From Burkholderiaceae bacterium (lineage in GTDB: Bacteria > Pseudomonadota > Gammaproteobacteria > Burkholderiales > Burkholderiaceae_C): a DNA stretch of 64,000 nucleotides. The position numbers were made by a program, and so were the translations under genes. The notes below the pieces were generated by a model. The model ran no database searches and was not told the DNA's origin. It saw only the letters and a program-made list of their open reading frames with translations. The DNA lies in contig JAKLLA010000018.1 in assembly GCA_023150375.1 (NCBI GenBank), forward strand, positions 1 through 64,000. Reading direction: 5' to 3'. Shown piece by piece: positions 1 through 8,575 of the stretch. Numbering within the stretch: the stretch's first letter is position 1; every line of letters starts with the position of its first letter.

Positions 1-144
1 CGCGTCCAGCTTCTGACGCTGTGGCCGCAGTCGCGGATCTCGCCGGCGCGCCAACTCGCGCCACATCGACGACGGGGCGACCTGCAGCGCGCGGCAGATC
101 GGCTCGACCCCGAATCGAGCGCGGTGTTCTTCGACGAAGCCCAT
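1..144 (-). CDS. IS3-family transposase OrfB, N-terminal part (partial)
   Basis: The first 48 codons of OrfB are visible, beginning [20 protein letters not shown], which is the usual opening of the IS3-family catalytic protein (HTH_21 region before the DDE integrase core). The ATG at 144 overlaps the OrfA stop by one base (TGATG), so OrfB lies in the -1 frame relative to OrfA. This fits either translational coupling or the programmed -1 frameshift used by the family to make OrfAB. A TTTTTC run in orfA near 181-186 is a possible slippery site. The catalytic DDE residues lie beyond the window. Confidence 0.75.
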   Translation of the reverse strand, partial: MGFVEEHRARFGVEPICRALQVAPSSMWRELARRRDPRLRPQRQKLDA

Positions 145-467
145 CAGGACTTGAAGCGGCGGTCGAGCTCCGCCTGGGCGAAAAACGCGCTCGCCAGCTT
201 CAGGATCTCGTTGGCCTTGCGCAGCTCGCGCACCTCGCGCTCGAGGTCCTTGATGCGCTGCTGCTCCTCGGTTGTCGGCCCGGGCTCGAGCCCCTGGTCG
301 CGCTCGGCCTGGCGCACCCAGCGCCGCAGTGTCTCCGACGTGCAGCCGATCTTGGCCGCGATGGACTCGATGGCCGCCCATTGCGACTCGTACTGGCCCT
401 CGGCCTCGAACACCATGCGCACGGCACGCTCGACGACCTCGGGGGAGAACTTCACTGACTTCCTCAT
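144..467 (-). CDS. IS3-family transposase OrfA
   Basis: This 107-residue protein has the HTH_Tnp_1 fold of IS3 OrfA proteins. The N-terminal helix-turn-helix (about residues 1-60, with [17 protein letters not shown]) binds the IS ends. A leucine-zipper-like coiled coil (about residues 66-92, [20 protein letters not shown]) gives dimerisation. The typical C-terminal stretch [14 protein letters not shown] is present. Length and motifs match complete family members, so orfA looks intact. It is read together with the partial orfB that follows. Confidence 0.9.
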   Translation of the reverse strand: MRKSVKFSPEVVERAVRMVFEAEGQYESQWAAIESIAAKIGCTSETLRRWVRQAERDQGLEPGPTTEEQQRIKDLEREVRELRKANEILKLASAFFAQAELDRRFKS

Positions 468-534
468 GCTGACTCCATTCTCGAGCGAAGGAGCCTCCTC
501 GGAAGCCGGAGCGGTTCACCATGGAAAATTGAAG

Positions 535-608
535 TGGAGCGGGTGAAGGGAATCGAACCCTCGTATGAAGCTTGGGAAGCTGCCGTTCTACCATTGAACT
601 ACACCCGC
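535..608 (-). tRNA. tRNA-Gly (anticodon CCC)
   Basis: The minus strand folds as a 74-nt tRNA with encoded CCA (535-537). The acceptor arm is GCGGGTG/CACCCGC, the D arm GTTC..GAAC, and the T arm carries GGTTCGATTCC. The anticodon loop TTCCCAA gives CCC and reads GGG glycine codons. The anticodon stem GCAGC/GCTTC has one apparent C-U mismatch at the second pair. A TATAAT box lies at 636-631, about 23 bp upstream. Confidence 0.93.
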
Positions 609-630
609 TCGGTGCGTTCGTCTGACGCGC

Positions 631-660
631 ATTATATGCGTGCCCGGCGTGCTGGTTCAG
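631..660 (-). promoter_or_regulatory. Probable sigma-70 promoter of tRNA-Gly
   Basis: A perfect TATAAT -10 box lies at 636-631 on the minus strand. A weak -35 (CTGAAC) sits at 660-655 with an 18-bp spacer, overlapping the last codons of dacB. The expected start is near 624, about 16 nt before the mature tRNA. The -10 is read directly; the -35 is less certain. Confidence 0.6.
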
Positions 661-2141
661 GCCTGGCGTGCCAACCATTCGACGCAGGCGTCGAGGGCGG
701 GGGTGGCCAGGGCGGCGGATTCGGGGTCGTGGGCCAGCAGGGCGACGGCGTGCAGGCGGCCGCTGCGGCTGCGCACGTAGCCGGCCAGGGCGCGGGTGTC
801 GAGCAGGGTGCCGGTCTTGAGCCAGGCCTGGCCCTGGGCGGCGCCGCCGCGCAGGCGCTGTTCCAGGGTGCCGTCCACGCCGGCCACGGGCAGGCTGGCG
901 ATGAAGTCGCGGGCGCCGGGGCCGCGGGCGCGGCGCTGCAGCAGGGCGACCAGGGCGGCCGGGCTGCCGCGTTCGGTGCGCGACAGGCCGCTGCCGTTGT
1001 CCAGCGTGAGCGGGCCGGCCGGCAGCGCCTGGGCGTCGAGCCACTGGCGCACGCGGGCCTGCGCAGCCTGCAGCGTGGCCGGCCGGGCCGGAAAGCCCGC
1101 GGCCAGGCTGAGCATGAGCTGGCGGGCCATCAGGTTGTGGCTGGTCTTGTTCATGCCGCGCAGCAGCTGCGGCAGCGCGGCCGAGGCGTGCTGCGACCAG
1201 GGGCTGCCGAGTGCCGGGGCGCGGGCCGGGTCCAGGTCGCGCACGCGGCCGAGCAGCCGCGCGCCGGTCTGGCGCCAGAGCTCGCCCACGGCACGGCGGG
1301 AGAGTTCGGCCGGGTTGAGCGGGGCGATCTGCAGGGACTGGGGCTCGCAGTCGCGCGACCAGCCGCCGCGCACATGCAGCTCGTCGACATCCGGGCGGGG
1401 GCGGAAGTCCAGCGTGGCACCGCAGCCGCTGCGCGCCACGGCGCGCACCAGGCGCAGGGTGGCGCCCTGGGGCGGGCTGACCTCGATGTGGGGCTCGCCC
1501 GCAGCGCCGGCCTGCAGCTCCACGCGCAGGGCGCCGGCGTCGAGGGTGAAGGCATCGGGGCGGACATGGTGCGGGCGCTCGACCGCCGGCGTCGGGGTGC
1601 CGTCGTGGTCCTGCTCGTCGAGGCGGAAGCGCCGCCGGTCGATCAGGATGTCGCCGAGGATCTCGTGCAGGCCGGCCTGGCGCCAGCGGCGCATCCAGAG
1701 GAAGAGGTCGGCCGAACTCAGGCTGGCGTCGCCGCCGCCGACGAGGATGAGGTCGCCGAGCAGGCGGCCCTCGATGAGCGGGCCGCCCAGGTGGGCCTCG
1801 GTGACCCAGCGGAAGTCGGCGCCGAGCAGGTCCTGCGCGGCGGCGGCGGTGATGAGCTTGGCGGTGGAGGCCAGCGGCAGCGACAGCCCGGCCTGCCAGG
1901 ACAGGCGGGCCGGCCCGCCCTCCACCGGCGCGGCGTGGAGGGCGAAGCGCTCGGGTGGCAGGCCGCTGGCGTTCAGGCGCTCGGCCAGGGGCTCGGGCAA
2001 CAGGGTGGGCAGCAGGGTGGGCAGCGCACTGGACCGTCGCAACGGGGCCGCGTGTGCGCGGACCCCCTTCGCGGCGGCCAGCGGGCAGAGCGCCGCCGCC
2101 GCCAGCTGCCGGAGCAGGCGGCGGCGGCCGGGCAGGGTCAT
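657..2141 (-). CDS. dacB: D-alanyl-D-alanine carboxypeptidase/endopeptidase PBP4
   Basis: This is a class C low-molecular-mass penicillin-binding protein (peptidase S13) that trims peptidoglycan peptides in the periplasm. From the ATG at 2141 (494 aa) the active-site triads are S92-T-A-K95, S334-H-N336 (in [13 protein letters not shown]) and K-T-G near residue 441 ([16 protein letters not shown]). The spacing between the first two motifs is long, as expected for the PBP4 insert domains. The N terminus [14 protein letters not shown] looks like a twin-arginine signal with an AHA-type cleavage region, so Tat export is possible. An in-frame ATG nine codons upstream (2168) is an alternative start. 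The gene is divergent from trmB. Confidence 0.9.
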   Translation of the reverse strand: MTLPGRRRLLRQLAAAALCPLAAAKGVRAHAAPLRRSSALPTLLPTLLPEPLAERLNASGLPPERFALHAAPVEGGPARLSWQAGLSLPLASTAKLITAAAAQDLLGADFRWVTEAHLGGPLIEGRLLGDLILVGGGDASLSSADLFLWMRRWRQAGLHEILGDILIDRRRFRLDEQDHDGTPTPAVERPHHVRPDAFTLDAGALRVELQAGAAGEPHIEVSPPQGATLRLVRAVARSGCGATLDFRPRPDVDELHVRGGWSRDCEPQSLQIAPLNPAELSRRAVGELWRQTGARLLGRVRDLDPARAPALGSPWSQHASAALPQLLRGMNKTSHNLMARQLMLSLAAGFPARPATLQAAQARVRQWLDAQALPAGPLTLDNGSGLSRTERGSPAALVALLQRRARGPGARDFIASLPVAGVDGTLEQRLRGGAAQGQAWLKTGTLLDTRALAGYVRSRSGRLHAVALLAHDPESAALATPALDACVEWLARQA

Positions 2142-2297
2142 GGCAGGGCTTGGGGCAGAATCTCGCACCCCTCGAGGCTAGGCCCCGCTGCCGTTCTCCG
2201 GTGCGTGGAAAAGTGCGGCGCCCGGCACGTTGTTGTGGCCCGAGTGGCGCCTGGCCCGCCCTGTCGGGCCATTTTTCACGGGCGTGGCGCGCTGACC

Positions 2298-3104
2298 ATG
2301 ACGCTGCGCGGGCCGCGCCCGATCGCCCCGAACCCCGTCCCAACCCGTTCGAGCCCTGCCGTGACCGCTCCCGACCCCGACACGACCCCTGCCCTGCCCG
2401 ACGCCGACGCCGTGCCGGGCGCCACCCCGCCGCCGCGGCCGATCCGCAGCTACGTACTGCGCGCCGGCCGCATGGGCACGGGCCAGCAGCGTGCGCTGGA
2501 GGAGCTCGGCCCGCGCTTCGTGCTGCCGTATCGCGCCGAGCCGGTCGATGCGGGCGCCGTCTTCGGCCGCCAGGCGCCTCTGGTGGTGGAGATCGGCTTC
2601 GGCATGGGCCAGGCCACGGCGCAGATCGCCCAGGCGCGGCCGGAGACGGACTTCCTGGGCATCGAGGTGCACACACCGGGCGTGGGCGCGCTGCTCAAGC
2701 GCATCGGCGAGCTGGAGCTGGCGAACCTGCGCATCGTGCAGCACGATGCGGTGGAGGTGCTGCGGCAGATGATCGCGCCGGCCAGCCTGGCCGGGCTGCA
2801 CATCTACTTCCCCGATCCCTGGCACAAGAAGAAGCACCACAAGCGCCGACTGATCCAGCCGGAGTTCGTGGCGCTGCTGGCCTCGCGGCTGGCGCCGGGT
2901 GGCTACCTGCACTGCGCCACCGACTGGCAGGACTATGCCGAGCAGATGCTGGCCGTGCTGGGCGCCGAGCCGGCGCTGGCCAACACCCGTGCCGAAGGCT
3001 ACGCGCCGCGGCCGGACTGGCGGCCGCTGACGAAGTTCGAGAACCGTGGCCTGAAGCTCGGCCACGGCGTGTGGGACCTGCTGTTCGTCAGGCGCTCCAG
3101 CTGA
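2298..3104 (+). CDS. trmB: tRNA (guanine-N7-)-methyltransferase
   Basis: TrmB methylates G46 in the tRNA variable loop using S-adenosylmethionine. The 268-residue product has a disordered proline-rich N terminus (about 1-48). This is followed by the family sequence [20 protein letters not shown], the SAM-binding motif [16 protein letters not shown], and the signature [16 protein letters not shown] that contacts tRNA. The C terminus [18 protein letters not shown] is also typical. The frame is open far upstream, but homology begins only after the ATG at 2298, so that start was chosen. The last 17 bp overlap the 3' end of uppP tail to tail. Confidence 0.9.
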   Translation: MTLRGPRPIAPNPVPTRSSPAVTAPDPDTTPALPDADAVPGATPPPRPIRSYVLRAGRMGTGQQRALEELGPRFVLPYRAEPVDAGAVFGRQAPLVVEIGFGMGQATAQIAQARPETDFLGIEVHTPGVGALLKRIGELELANLRIVQHDAVEVLRQMIAPASLAGLHIYFPDPWHKKKHHKRRLIQPEFVALLASRLAPGGYLHCATDWQDYAEQMLAVLGAEPALANTRAEGYAPRPDWRPLTKFENRGLKLGHGVWDLLFVRRSS

Positions 3105-3945
3105 CCCAGCCGGTGTAGGCGGTCAGCAGCACGACGGCGCCGAAGACGATGCGGTACCAGGCGAACGGCACGAAGTCGTGCGTGGAGACGTAGCGGATCA
3201 GCCAGCGGATGCACACCAGCGCGGCGAAGAAGGAGACCACGGTGCCGACGGCGAAGACGGGCATGTCCTCCCAGCGCAGCAGGTCGCGGTTCTTCAGCAC
3301 CGAGTAGGCGCCCGCGCCCATCAGCGTGGGGATGCCGAGGTAGAAGCTGAACTCGGTGGCGGCCTTGCGCGAGAAGCCCAGCAGCACCGCGCCGATGATG
3401 GTGGCGCCCGAGCGGCTGGTGCCCGGAATCAGCGCCAGGCACTGCAGCAGGCCGACCTTGAGCGCATCGGCCGGCGTCATGTCGTCCACGGTCTCGACCC
3501 GGGCGTGGCGCTGGCCCTGCAGGTCCATCGCGCCGTAGAGCCGCTTGTGGCGGGCTTCCACCCACAGGATGATGAGGCCGCCGACCACGAAGGCCATCGC
3601 CACCGGGACCGGGTGGAAGAGGTGTTCCTTGATGACCTTGCCCAGCGCCAGGCCCAGCACCACCGCCGGGAGGAAGGCGATCAGCACGTTCAGCGCGAAA
3701 CGTCGCGCCACGGGGTCGTGGCCCAGACCGGTGACGGTGCGGCCGAGCCGCTGTCGGTACTCCCAGATGACCGAGAGCATCGCCCCGCTCTGGATCGCCA
3801 CCTCGAAGACCTTGGCTGTCTCGCCGGTGAAGTTCAGCAGCGACGCCGTCAGGATCAGGTGGCCGGTGCTGGAGATCGGCAGGAACTCGGTGAGCCCTTC
3901 GACAATGCCCATGACCGCGGCCTTGGCCAACAGAACCAGATCCAA
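3088..3945 (-). CDS. uppP: undecaprenyl-diphosphatase
   Basis: UppP (BacA) dephosphorylates undecaprenyl pyrophosphate at the membrane, recycling the lipid carrier for peptidoglycan synthesis. The 285-residue protein shows both family motifs, [15 protein letters not shown] near the N terminus and [10 protein letters not shown] about residue 175, with some eight membrane helices. The frame is open upstream, but only a TTG at 3945 gives the usual N terminus ([16 protein letters not shown]). It is preceded by a perfect GAGGAGG at 3957-3951, five bases away. Annotation from the first ATG would lose the conserved first helix. Its 3' end overlaps trmB. Confidence 0.92.
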   Translation of the reverse strand: MDLVLLAKAAVMGIVEGLTEFLPISSTGHLILTASLLNFTGETAKVFEVAIQSGAMLSVIWEYRQRLGRTVTGLGHDPVARRFALNVLIAFLPAVVLGLALGKVIKEHLFHPVPVAMAFVVGGLIILWVEARHKRLYGAMDLQGQRHARVETVDDMTPADALKVGLLQCLALIPGTSRSGATIIGAVLLGFSRKAATEFSFYLGIPTLMGAGAYSVLKNRDLLRWEDMPVFAVGTVVSFFAALVCIRWLIRYVSTHDFVPFAWYRIVFGAVVLLTAYTGWVSWSA

Positions 3946-4095
3946 TCCAACCTCCTCGACGGACAGCAGCAGACGCTGACCAGACAACAAAAAGCCCCGC
4001 GGGGCGGGGCCACTGCAACACTGCGATCGAAGATAGCACAGCACGCCGGGCCTGCCGCGCGCGCCGGTGCCCTCCGGCTGCGCTAATCTGACGAC

Positions 4096-5370
4096 ATGGT
4101 CACGCTGAAATTGAAGAAGTCGCCGCCGCCCCCCGAACCGGGGAGCGAGCGCCGCCCGGCGCGCGGCTCGTCCGCCCCGCGCCGTCGCCCCACCCTGGCC
4201 GAGGCCCAGGCGGCCCGCGCCGAGGCCGCCGAGCGGCGGGACGATCGGGAGGGCCGCCCGATGGCGCCCCCCGCGCCGCAGCGGGACGGGCGCAACGGGG
4301 GGCGCAGCACCGACCGGGGCTTCGAGGCCCGCGGCGACCGGCAACCGGATCGCCGGCCCGATCGCCGACCGGATCGGCCTGCCGAGGCGCGCAGCGACCG
4401 CCGCCCCCCGCGAGCAGCCTCCGCAGGGGGCGACTTCGAACGTGCCCCGTCGCGCGCCCCTGCTGCCCGATCCAGGCCCGACGAGACCGAGCGTCGCGAA
4501 CGCCGCGATTCCCGGGGCGAGGGGCCCCGCCCGGCAGCGCAACCGCGTCGCCCCGATCCCGCGGCGCAGCAGGCCCACACCCCGCTGCCGCCGGCGCCGG
4601 CCGGCGCCCCGGTGGCCGAGGGCGAGCGCCTGTCCAAGCGCATGACGGCGCTGGGGCTGGCCTCGCGCCGCGAAGCCGACGAATGGATCGAGGCCGGCTG
4701 GGTGAAGGTGGACGGCCGCATGGCCGTGCTCGGCCAGCGGGTGGGACCGCAGGCACACATCGAGATCGACCCGGCCGCGCATCGCGAGCAGGCCCAGCGC
4801 GTGACGGTGCTGCTGCACAAGCCGATCGGCTACGTCAGCGGCCAGGCCGAGGACGGCTACGAGCCGGCGGTGGTGCTGGTGCGGCCGGAGAACCAGTGGA
4901 GCGAGGACCGCAGCGGGCTGCGCTGGCACCCGGGCCACCTGCGCCACCTGGCACCGGCGGGGCGGCTGGACATCGACTCCACCGGGCTGCTGGTGCTCAC
5001 GCAGGACGGCCGCGTGGCGCGGCAGCTGATCGGCGACGACTCCGAGGTGGAGAAGGAGTACCTGGTGCGGGTGCGCTACAGCCGCGCCACGCCGCAGCAG
5101 CCGCAGCTGCCCGAGGCCGACCTGGCCCTGCTGAACCACGGCCTGGCGCTGGACGGCCACCGCCTGCGCCCGGCCAGGGTGAGCTGGGCCAACGAGGACC
5201 AGCTGCGCTTCGTGCTGCGCGAGGGCCGCAAGCGGCAGATCCGCCGCATGTGCGAAGCCGTCGGCCTGGAGGTGCTGGCGCTCAAGCGGGTGCGCATCGG
5301 CAGCGTGCCGCTGGGCCACCTGCCGCCCGGGCAGTGGCGCTTCCTGCGCCGCGACGAATTCTTCGCCTGA
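4096..5370 (+). CDS. 23S rRNA pseudouridine synthase, RluF/RluB family
   Basis: This RsuA/RluB/RluF-type enzyme converts a uridine of 23S rRNA to pseudouridine. After a disordered Arg/Pro/Asp-rich stretch of about 175 residues come an S4 RNA-binding domain ([20 protein letters not shown]) and the catalytic domain. The catalytic motif [14 protein letters not shown] contains the nucleophilic Asp, and [14 protein letters not shown] follows. The [19 protein letters not shown] ending resembles RluF more than RluB, but the exact target uridine is not certain. At 424 aa it is much longer than E. coli RluF (about 290) because of the N-terminal extension. The gene ends 18 bp from the convergent ABC exporter. 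Confidence 0.85.
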   Translation: MVTLKLKKSPPPPEPGSERRPARGSSAPRRRPTLAEAQAARAEAAERRDDREGRPMAPPAPQRDGRNGGRSTDRGFEARGDRQPDRRPDRRPDRPAEARSDRRPPRAASAGGDFERAPSRAPAARSRPDETERRERRDSRGEGPRPAAQPRRPDPAAQQAHTPLPPAPAGAPVAEGERLSKRMTALGLASRREADEWIEAGWVKVDGRMAVLGQRVGPQAHIEIDPAAHREQAQRVTVLLHKPIGYVSGQAEDGYEPAVVLVRPENQWSEDRSGLRWHPGHLRHLAPAGRLDIDSTGLLVLTQDGRVARQLIGDDSEVEKEYLVRVRYSRATPQQPQLPEADLALLNHGLALDGHRLRPARVSWANEDQLRFVLREGRKRQIRRMCEAVGLEVLALKRVRIGSVPLGHLPPGQWRFLRRDEFFA

Positions 5371-5388
5371 AGCCGGCGCGCCGGACCG

Positions 5389-7269
5389 TCAGGCCGCGCG
5401 GGCCGGGTGCGGCCTGTCCTGCCGGTCCGATTCGCCCGGATCGCCGTCCTCGACCAGGAAGCCGCCGCTCTGGTGCGCCCACAGGCGGGCGTACAGGCCG
5501 CCGCGTGCCAGCAGGCTGGCGTGGTCGCCCTCCTCGACGATGCGGCCACGGTCGAGCACGATCAGGCGGTCCATCGCCGCGATGGTGGACAGCCGGTGCG
5601 CGATGGCCACCACGGTCTTGCCGGCCATCAGGCGGTACAGGCTGGCCTGGATGGCGGCCTCCACCTCGGAGTCCAGTGCGCTGGTGGCCTCGTCGAGCAG
5701 CAGGATGGGCGCATCCTTGAGCATCACGCGGGCGATCGCGATGCGCTGACGCTGGCCGCCCGAGAGCTTCACGCCGCGCTCGCCGACGTGGGCGTCGTAG
5801 CCGCGTCGCCCCTTCGGATCGGTCAGACCCAGGATGAAGTCGTGCGCCTCGGCGCGCCGGGCGGCCTCGATCATCTCGGCATCGCCGGCATCGGGGCGGC
5901 CGTAGAGGATGTTGTCGCGCACCGAGCGGTGCAGCAGCGAGGTGTCCTGCGTGACCATGCCGATCTGCGCGCGCAGGCTGTCCTGCGTGACGCCGGCCAG
6001 GTCCTGCCCGTCGATCAGGATGCGGCCCTGCTCGACGTCGTGAAAGCGCAGCAGCAGGTTGACGATGGTGGACTTGCCCGCGCCCGAGCGGCCCACCAGC
6101 CCGATCTTCTCGCCGGCGCGAATGCGCAGGTCCAGCCCCTCGATCACGGGGTGCTCGCCGCCGTAGGCAAAGCCCACGCCGCGGAACTCGATCTCGCCGC
6201 GCTGCACCTGCAGCGGTTTCGCGTCGGGGCGGTCCACCACGCTGTGCGGGCGCGACAGCGTGGCCATGCCGTCGGCCACGGTGCCCACGTGCTCGAAGAG
6301 CATGGCCATCTCCCACATGATCCAGTGCGAGATGCCGTTCAGGCGCAGCGCCATCGCGGTGGCGGCGGCCACCGCGCCGATGCCGACCTCGCCGCGCGTC
6401 CACAGCCACAGCGCGCTGCCGGCCGTGGCCAGGATCAGGCCCATGCTCAGGCTGTGGTTGACCACCTCGAAGCCGCTGACCAGGCGCATCTGCCGGTGCA
6501 CGGTGAGCATGAACTCCTGCATCGCCGAGCGGGCGTAGCCCGCCTCGCGCTGTGCATGCGAGAAGAGCTTGACGGTGGCGATGTTGGTGTAGGCGTCGGT
6601 GATGCGCCCGGTCATCAGCGAGCGCGCATCGGCCTGGTCCTGCGACACCCGGCCCAGCCGCGGCACGAAGTACCACAGCGCCAGGCCGTACAGCATCAGC
6701 CAGCCCAGGAAGGGCAGCAGCAGCCAGGCGTCGAAGCCGCCCACCAGGGTGGCCATCGTGACGAAGTAGATCAGCACGAAGACCAGGATGTCGGCCACGA
6801 TCATCCAGCAGTCGCGCACGGCCAGCGCGGTCTGCATCACCTTGGCGGCCACCCGGCCGGCGAACTCGTCCTGGTAGAAGGCCATGCTCTGGCCGAGCAT
6901 GAGGCGGTGGAAGTTCCAGCGCAGGCGCATCGGGAAGTTGCCGGCCAGCGTCTGGTGCTTCAGCATGGTCTGCGCCGCCACCGCCAGCGGGCTGGCCAGC
7001 AGCACTGCCGCCAGCAACAGCAGGGTGCCGCCCTGTTCCTGCCAGAGTCTCTGCGGCGCGGTGGCGCCCAGCCAGTCGACGATGCGGCCGAGGAAGCCGA
7101 ACAGCAGCGCCTCGAAGGCGCCGATGGCGGCGGTCAGCAGCGTCATCGCCGCGATGTGGCCGCGCAGACCTTCGGAGGCGGCCCAGGCGAAGCGCAGCAG
7201 CCCCTTCGGCGGGGTGCGCGGCGGGGCATCGGGATAGGGGTCGACCCGTCGTTCGAACCAGGCAAACAC
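5389..7269 (-). CDS. ABC exporter, fused permease-ATPase (MsbA/multidrug type)
   Basis: This is a half-transporter expected to homodimerise and export a lipid or drug. About six membrane helices (residues 30-330) precede a nucleotide-binding domain. That domain has Walker A GRSGAGKST, signature LSGGQRQRIAIARV, Walker B ILLLDEATSALD and the switch His in VVAIAHRLSTI. The 626-aa length matches family members. The C terminus is rich in Asp/Arg. It stands alone between convergent rluF-like and divergent small genes, so the substrate cannot be read from context. Family is certain, substrate unknown. Confidence 0.88.
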   Translation of the reverse strand: MFAWFERRVDPYPDAPPRTPPKGLLRFAWAASEGLRGHIAAMTLLTAAIGAFEALLFGFLGRIVDWLGATAPQRLWQEQGGTLLLLAAVLLASPLAVAAQTMLKHQTLAGNFPMRLRWNFHRLMLGQSMAFYQDEFAGRVAAKVMQTALAVRDCWMIVADILVFVLIYFVTMATLVGGFDAWLLLPFLGWLMLYGLALWYFVPRLGRVSQDQADARSLMTGRITDAYTNIATVKLFSHAQREAGYARSAMQEFMLTVHRQMRLVSGFEVVNHSLSMGLILATAGSALWLWTRGEVGIGAVAAATAMALRLNGISHWIMWEMAMLFEHVGTVADGMATLSRPHSVVDRPDAKPLQVQRGEIEFRGVGFAYGGEHPVIEGLDLRIRAGEKIGLVGRSGAGKSTIVNLLLRFHDVEQGRILIDGQDLAGVTQDSLRAQIGMVTQDTSLLHRSVRDNILYGRPDAGDAEMIEAARRAEAHDFILGLTDPKGRRGYDAHVGERGVKLSGGQRQRIAIARVMLKDAPILLLDEATSALDSEVEAAIQASLYRLMAGKTVVAIAHRLSTIAAMDRLIVLDRGRIVEEGDHASLLARGGLYARLWAHQSGGFLVEDGDPGESDRQDRPHPARAA

Positions 7270-7430
7270 GCGGCAGGCTCCAGGGGCGCGAGCCGAGGCC
7301 CGCCGAGGCTGCGCAGGTTAGCCGATGCCGGCGCCACCTGCAGCCGGTCGGGCTGCTCAGCGTCGCGTGCGCGGGACGGGTCTGCGCTTGGCGTATGCTG
7401 CACGCCCAGCCACCTGACCGGAGAGCGCGA

Positions 7431-7634
7431 TTGGCGACCCCGAACTATTCCTACGAGAAGCGACAGCGCGAGCTGGCCAAGAAGCGCAAGGCCGAAGAGA
7501 AGGCTGCCGAGAAGCGCGCCCGCAAGAGCTCGCCGCGCCCCGACGGCAGCGAGACGGTCGAGGGCGACGAGGAGGCGCCGGGCGAGCCCCGCGGGGACGC
7601 GCCTGCCGACCCGGCCACCGGCCCCGCGGCCTGA
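7431..7634 (+). CDS. small lysine/glutamate-rich conserved protein
   Basis: This 67-residue hydrophilic protein begins with the conserved-looking block ATPNYSYEKRQRELAKKRKA, a highly charged helix, and ends in a low-complexity acidic/proline tail. Very similar short proteins are common in Betaproteobacteria, but no function is known to me. The preferred start is TTG at 7431, with GGAG about seven bases upstream. An ATG at 7395 would add twelve residues unlike the family. Its function cannot be stated. Confidence 0.65.
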   Translation: MATPNYSYEKRQRELAKKRKAEEKAAEKRARKSSPRPDGSETVEGDEEAPGEPRGDAPADPATGPAA

Positions 7635-7695
7635 CGTGCCGCACGAGAAGTCACGGGTCTGAGCCGCATCAAGGTGCGGCCCGGAACGGATGTTG

Positions 7696-7709
7696 TACCC
7701 TATGGGGTA
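7696..7709. promoter_or_regulatory. G-tract inverted repeat, possible CsoR/FrmR-type operator
   Basis: TACCC-TATG-GGGTA lies 24 bp before the ATG of the AhpD-like gene. C/G-tract palindromes of the TACCC...GGGTA kind are bound by CsoR/RcnR/FrmR-family repressors (copper, nickel, formaldehyde, persulfide). The palindrome is seen directly; the regulator is inferred, and no csoR or frmR gene is in the window. Confidence 0.4.
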
Positions 7710-7732
7710 TCAAACTTCCGGAGCTTCCGATC

Positions 7733-8095
7733 ATGAGCGCTGCCACCGACTACCCCGCCCTGACCCAGCAGATCACCCGCTCGCTTGCGCCGTTCCGCCA
7801 GAGCCAGAAGGCCACGATGCAGGGCTTCGGCGCGATGGCGCAGGGCTCGCTGGCCGACAACGCCCTGTCGGAGAAGCACAAGGAGCTGATCGCCACGGGC
7901 ATCGCGGTCAGCCAGCGCTGCGCCGGCTGCATCGGCTTCCACGTGAAGGCGCTGCGCCGTCTGGGGACCACCCGCGCGGAGTTCGAGGAAATGCTCGGCG
8001 TGGCCGTCTACATGGGCGGCGGCCCGGCCCTGATGTACGCGGCCGAGGCCCTGCAGGCCTGGGACCAGTTCGAGCCGGCTGCGGCCAGCACCTGA
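7733..8095 (+). CDS. carboxymuconolactone decarboxylase/AhpD-like family protein
   Basis: The 120-residue protein has the AhpD-core signature RCAGCIGFHVKAL (CxxC with a downstream His). In AhpD this carries the peroxidase or disulfide-reducing redox centre. The remainder (LSEKHKELIATGIAV before it, EFEEMLGVAVYMGGGPA after it) is also typical of the family. The likely role is thiol-dependent peroxide or electrophile detoxification; a decarboxylase role is unlikely with this CxxC. It appears monocistronic, with the G-tract palindrome just upstream. Confidence 0.8.
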   Translation: MSAATDYPALTQQITRSLAPFRQSQKATMQGFGAMAQGSLADNALSEKHKELIATGIAVSQRCAGCIGFHVKALRRLGTTRAEFEEMLGVAVYMGGGPALMYAAEALQAWDQFEPAAAST

Positions 8096-8244
8096 TCGCC
8101 CCGGCGATCCGGCCGCCGGCCCGCTGAGCGGCCGCCGGCGGTCAACCGCCCGGGGCCCGGCCACGTTGTGGGCGGGCGCGGCGGATCGGCAAATGCGTGT
8201 ACGCTGTCGTACCTTCGGTGTCCCTGGCTCGATGGAGGTGTCCC

Positions 8245-8568
8245 ATGTGGAAGCGTCTGCTGCGTTTGTGGTCCGTGGTGCGGGGCGACGCCGTGCAGCT
8301 CTGGCATGCGCTGCGCCATCCGCAGGCGCCGCTGTGGCTGAAGGCTGGCTGCCTGGGTCTGGTGGCCTACCTCTTCCTGCCGGTCGACGTGATTCCGGAC
8401 GTGATCCCGGTGCTCGGCCTGGCCGACGATCTGGTGCTGATCCCGTTGGTGATGCGTTGGCTGCTGCGCTGGCTGCCGCCCCATATCCGCGAACACGCCC
8501 GCCAGCGCGCCCAGGGCGGGCGACCGGAGGCGGCCCAGGCAGTGAAGCCGCTGCCCCGCAGCCGCTGA
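8245..8568 (+). CDS. YkvA family (DUF1232) membrane protein
   Basis: The 107-residue protein contains the DUF1232 core LFLPVDVIPDVIPVLGLADD, a hydrophobic hairpin with conserved Asp and Pro residues. A basic N-terminal helix precedes it and an Arg-rich tail follows. The family is widespread and mostly uncharacterised. The ATG at 8245 is preceded by GGAGG at good spacing. The next gene (LLM oxidoreductase) begins eight bases after the stop, so the two are probably co-transcribed. Confidence 0.8.
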   Translation: MWKRLLRLWSVVRGDAVQLWHALRHPQAPLWLKAGCLGLVAYLFLPVDVIPDVIPVLGLADDLVLIPLVMRWLLRWLPPHIREHARQRAQGGRPEAAQAVKPLPRSR

Positions 8569-8575
8569 AGCCGGT

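Larger units (their letters stand above)
1..518 (-). mobile_element. IS3-family insertion sequence, left end (truncated by window edge)
   Basis: The minus strand carries an IS3-type orfA followed by the start of orfB. The probable terminal inverted repeat begins with TGAACCGCTCCGGCTTCCGA at position 518 and reads inward. IS3 elements typically end in TG...CA and have two overlapping frames, as seen here. The other end lies outside the window, so the target duplication cannot be checked. The element stops 16 bp from the 3' end of the tRNA-Gly gene. The family assignment is firm; the exact boundary is inferred from the TGA terminus. Confidence 0.8.

Noticed and set aside
534-2297. Long open frame on the plus strand running from 534 into trmB
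   Set aside because: It is antisense to dacB, low complexity, and shows no family similarity until the trmB start at 2298; it is a GC-rich shadow.
4329-4390. DNA repeat in the RluF-like gene as a separate element
   Set aside because: It encodes the [12 protein letters not shown] peptide repeat within an open coding frame and needs no further explanation.
3946-5319. Upstream extension of the uppP frame
   Set aside because: It is antisense to the RluF-like gene and has no RBS-supported start; the TTG at 3945 fits the family.
5407-7662. 751-codon plus-strand frame opposite the ABC exporter
   Set aside because: Composition is that of a codon-shadow, with no domains; the ABC exporter has all motifs on the other strand.
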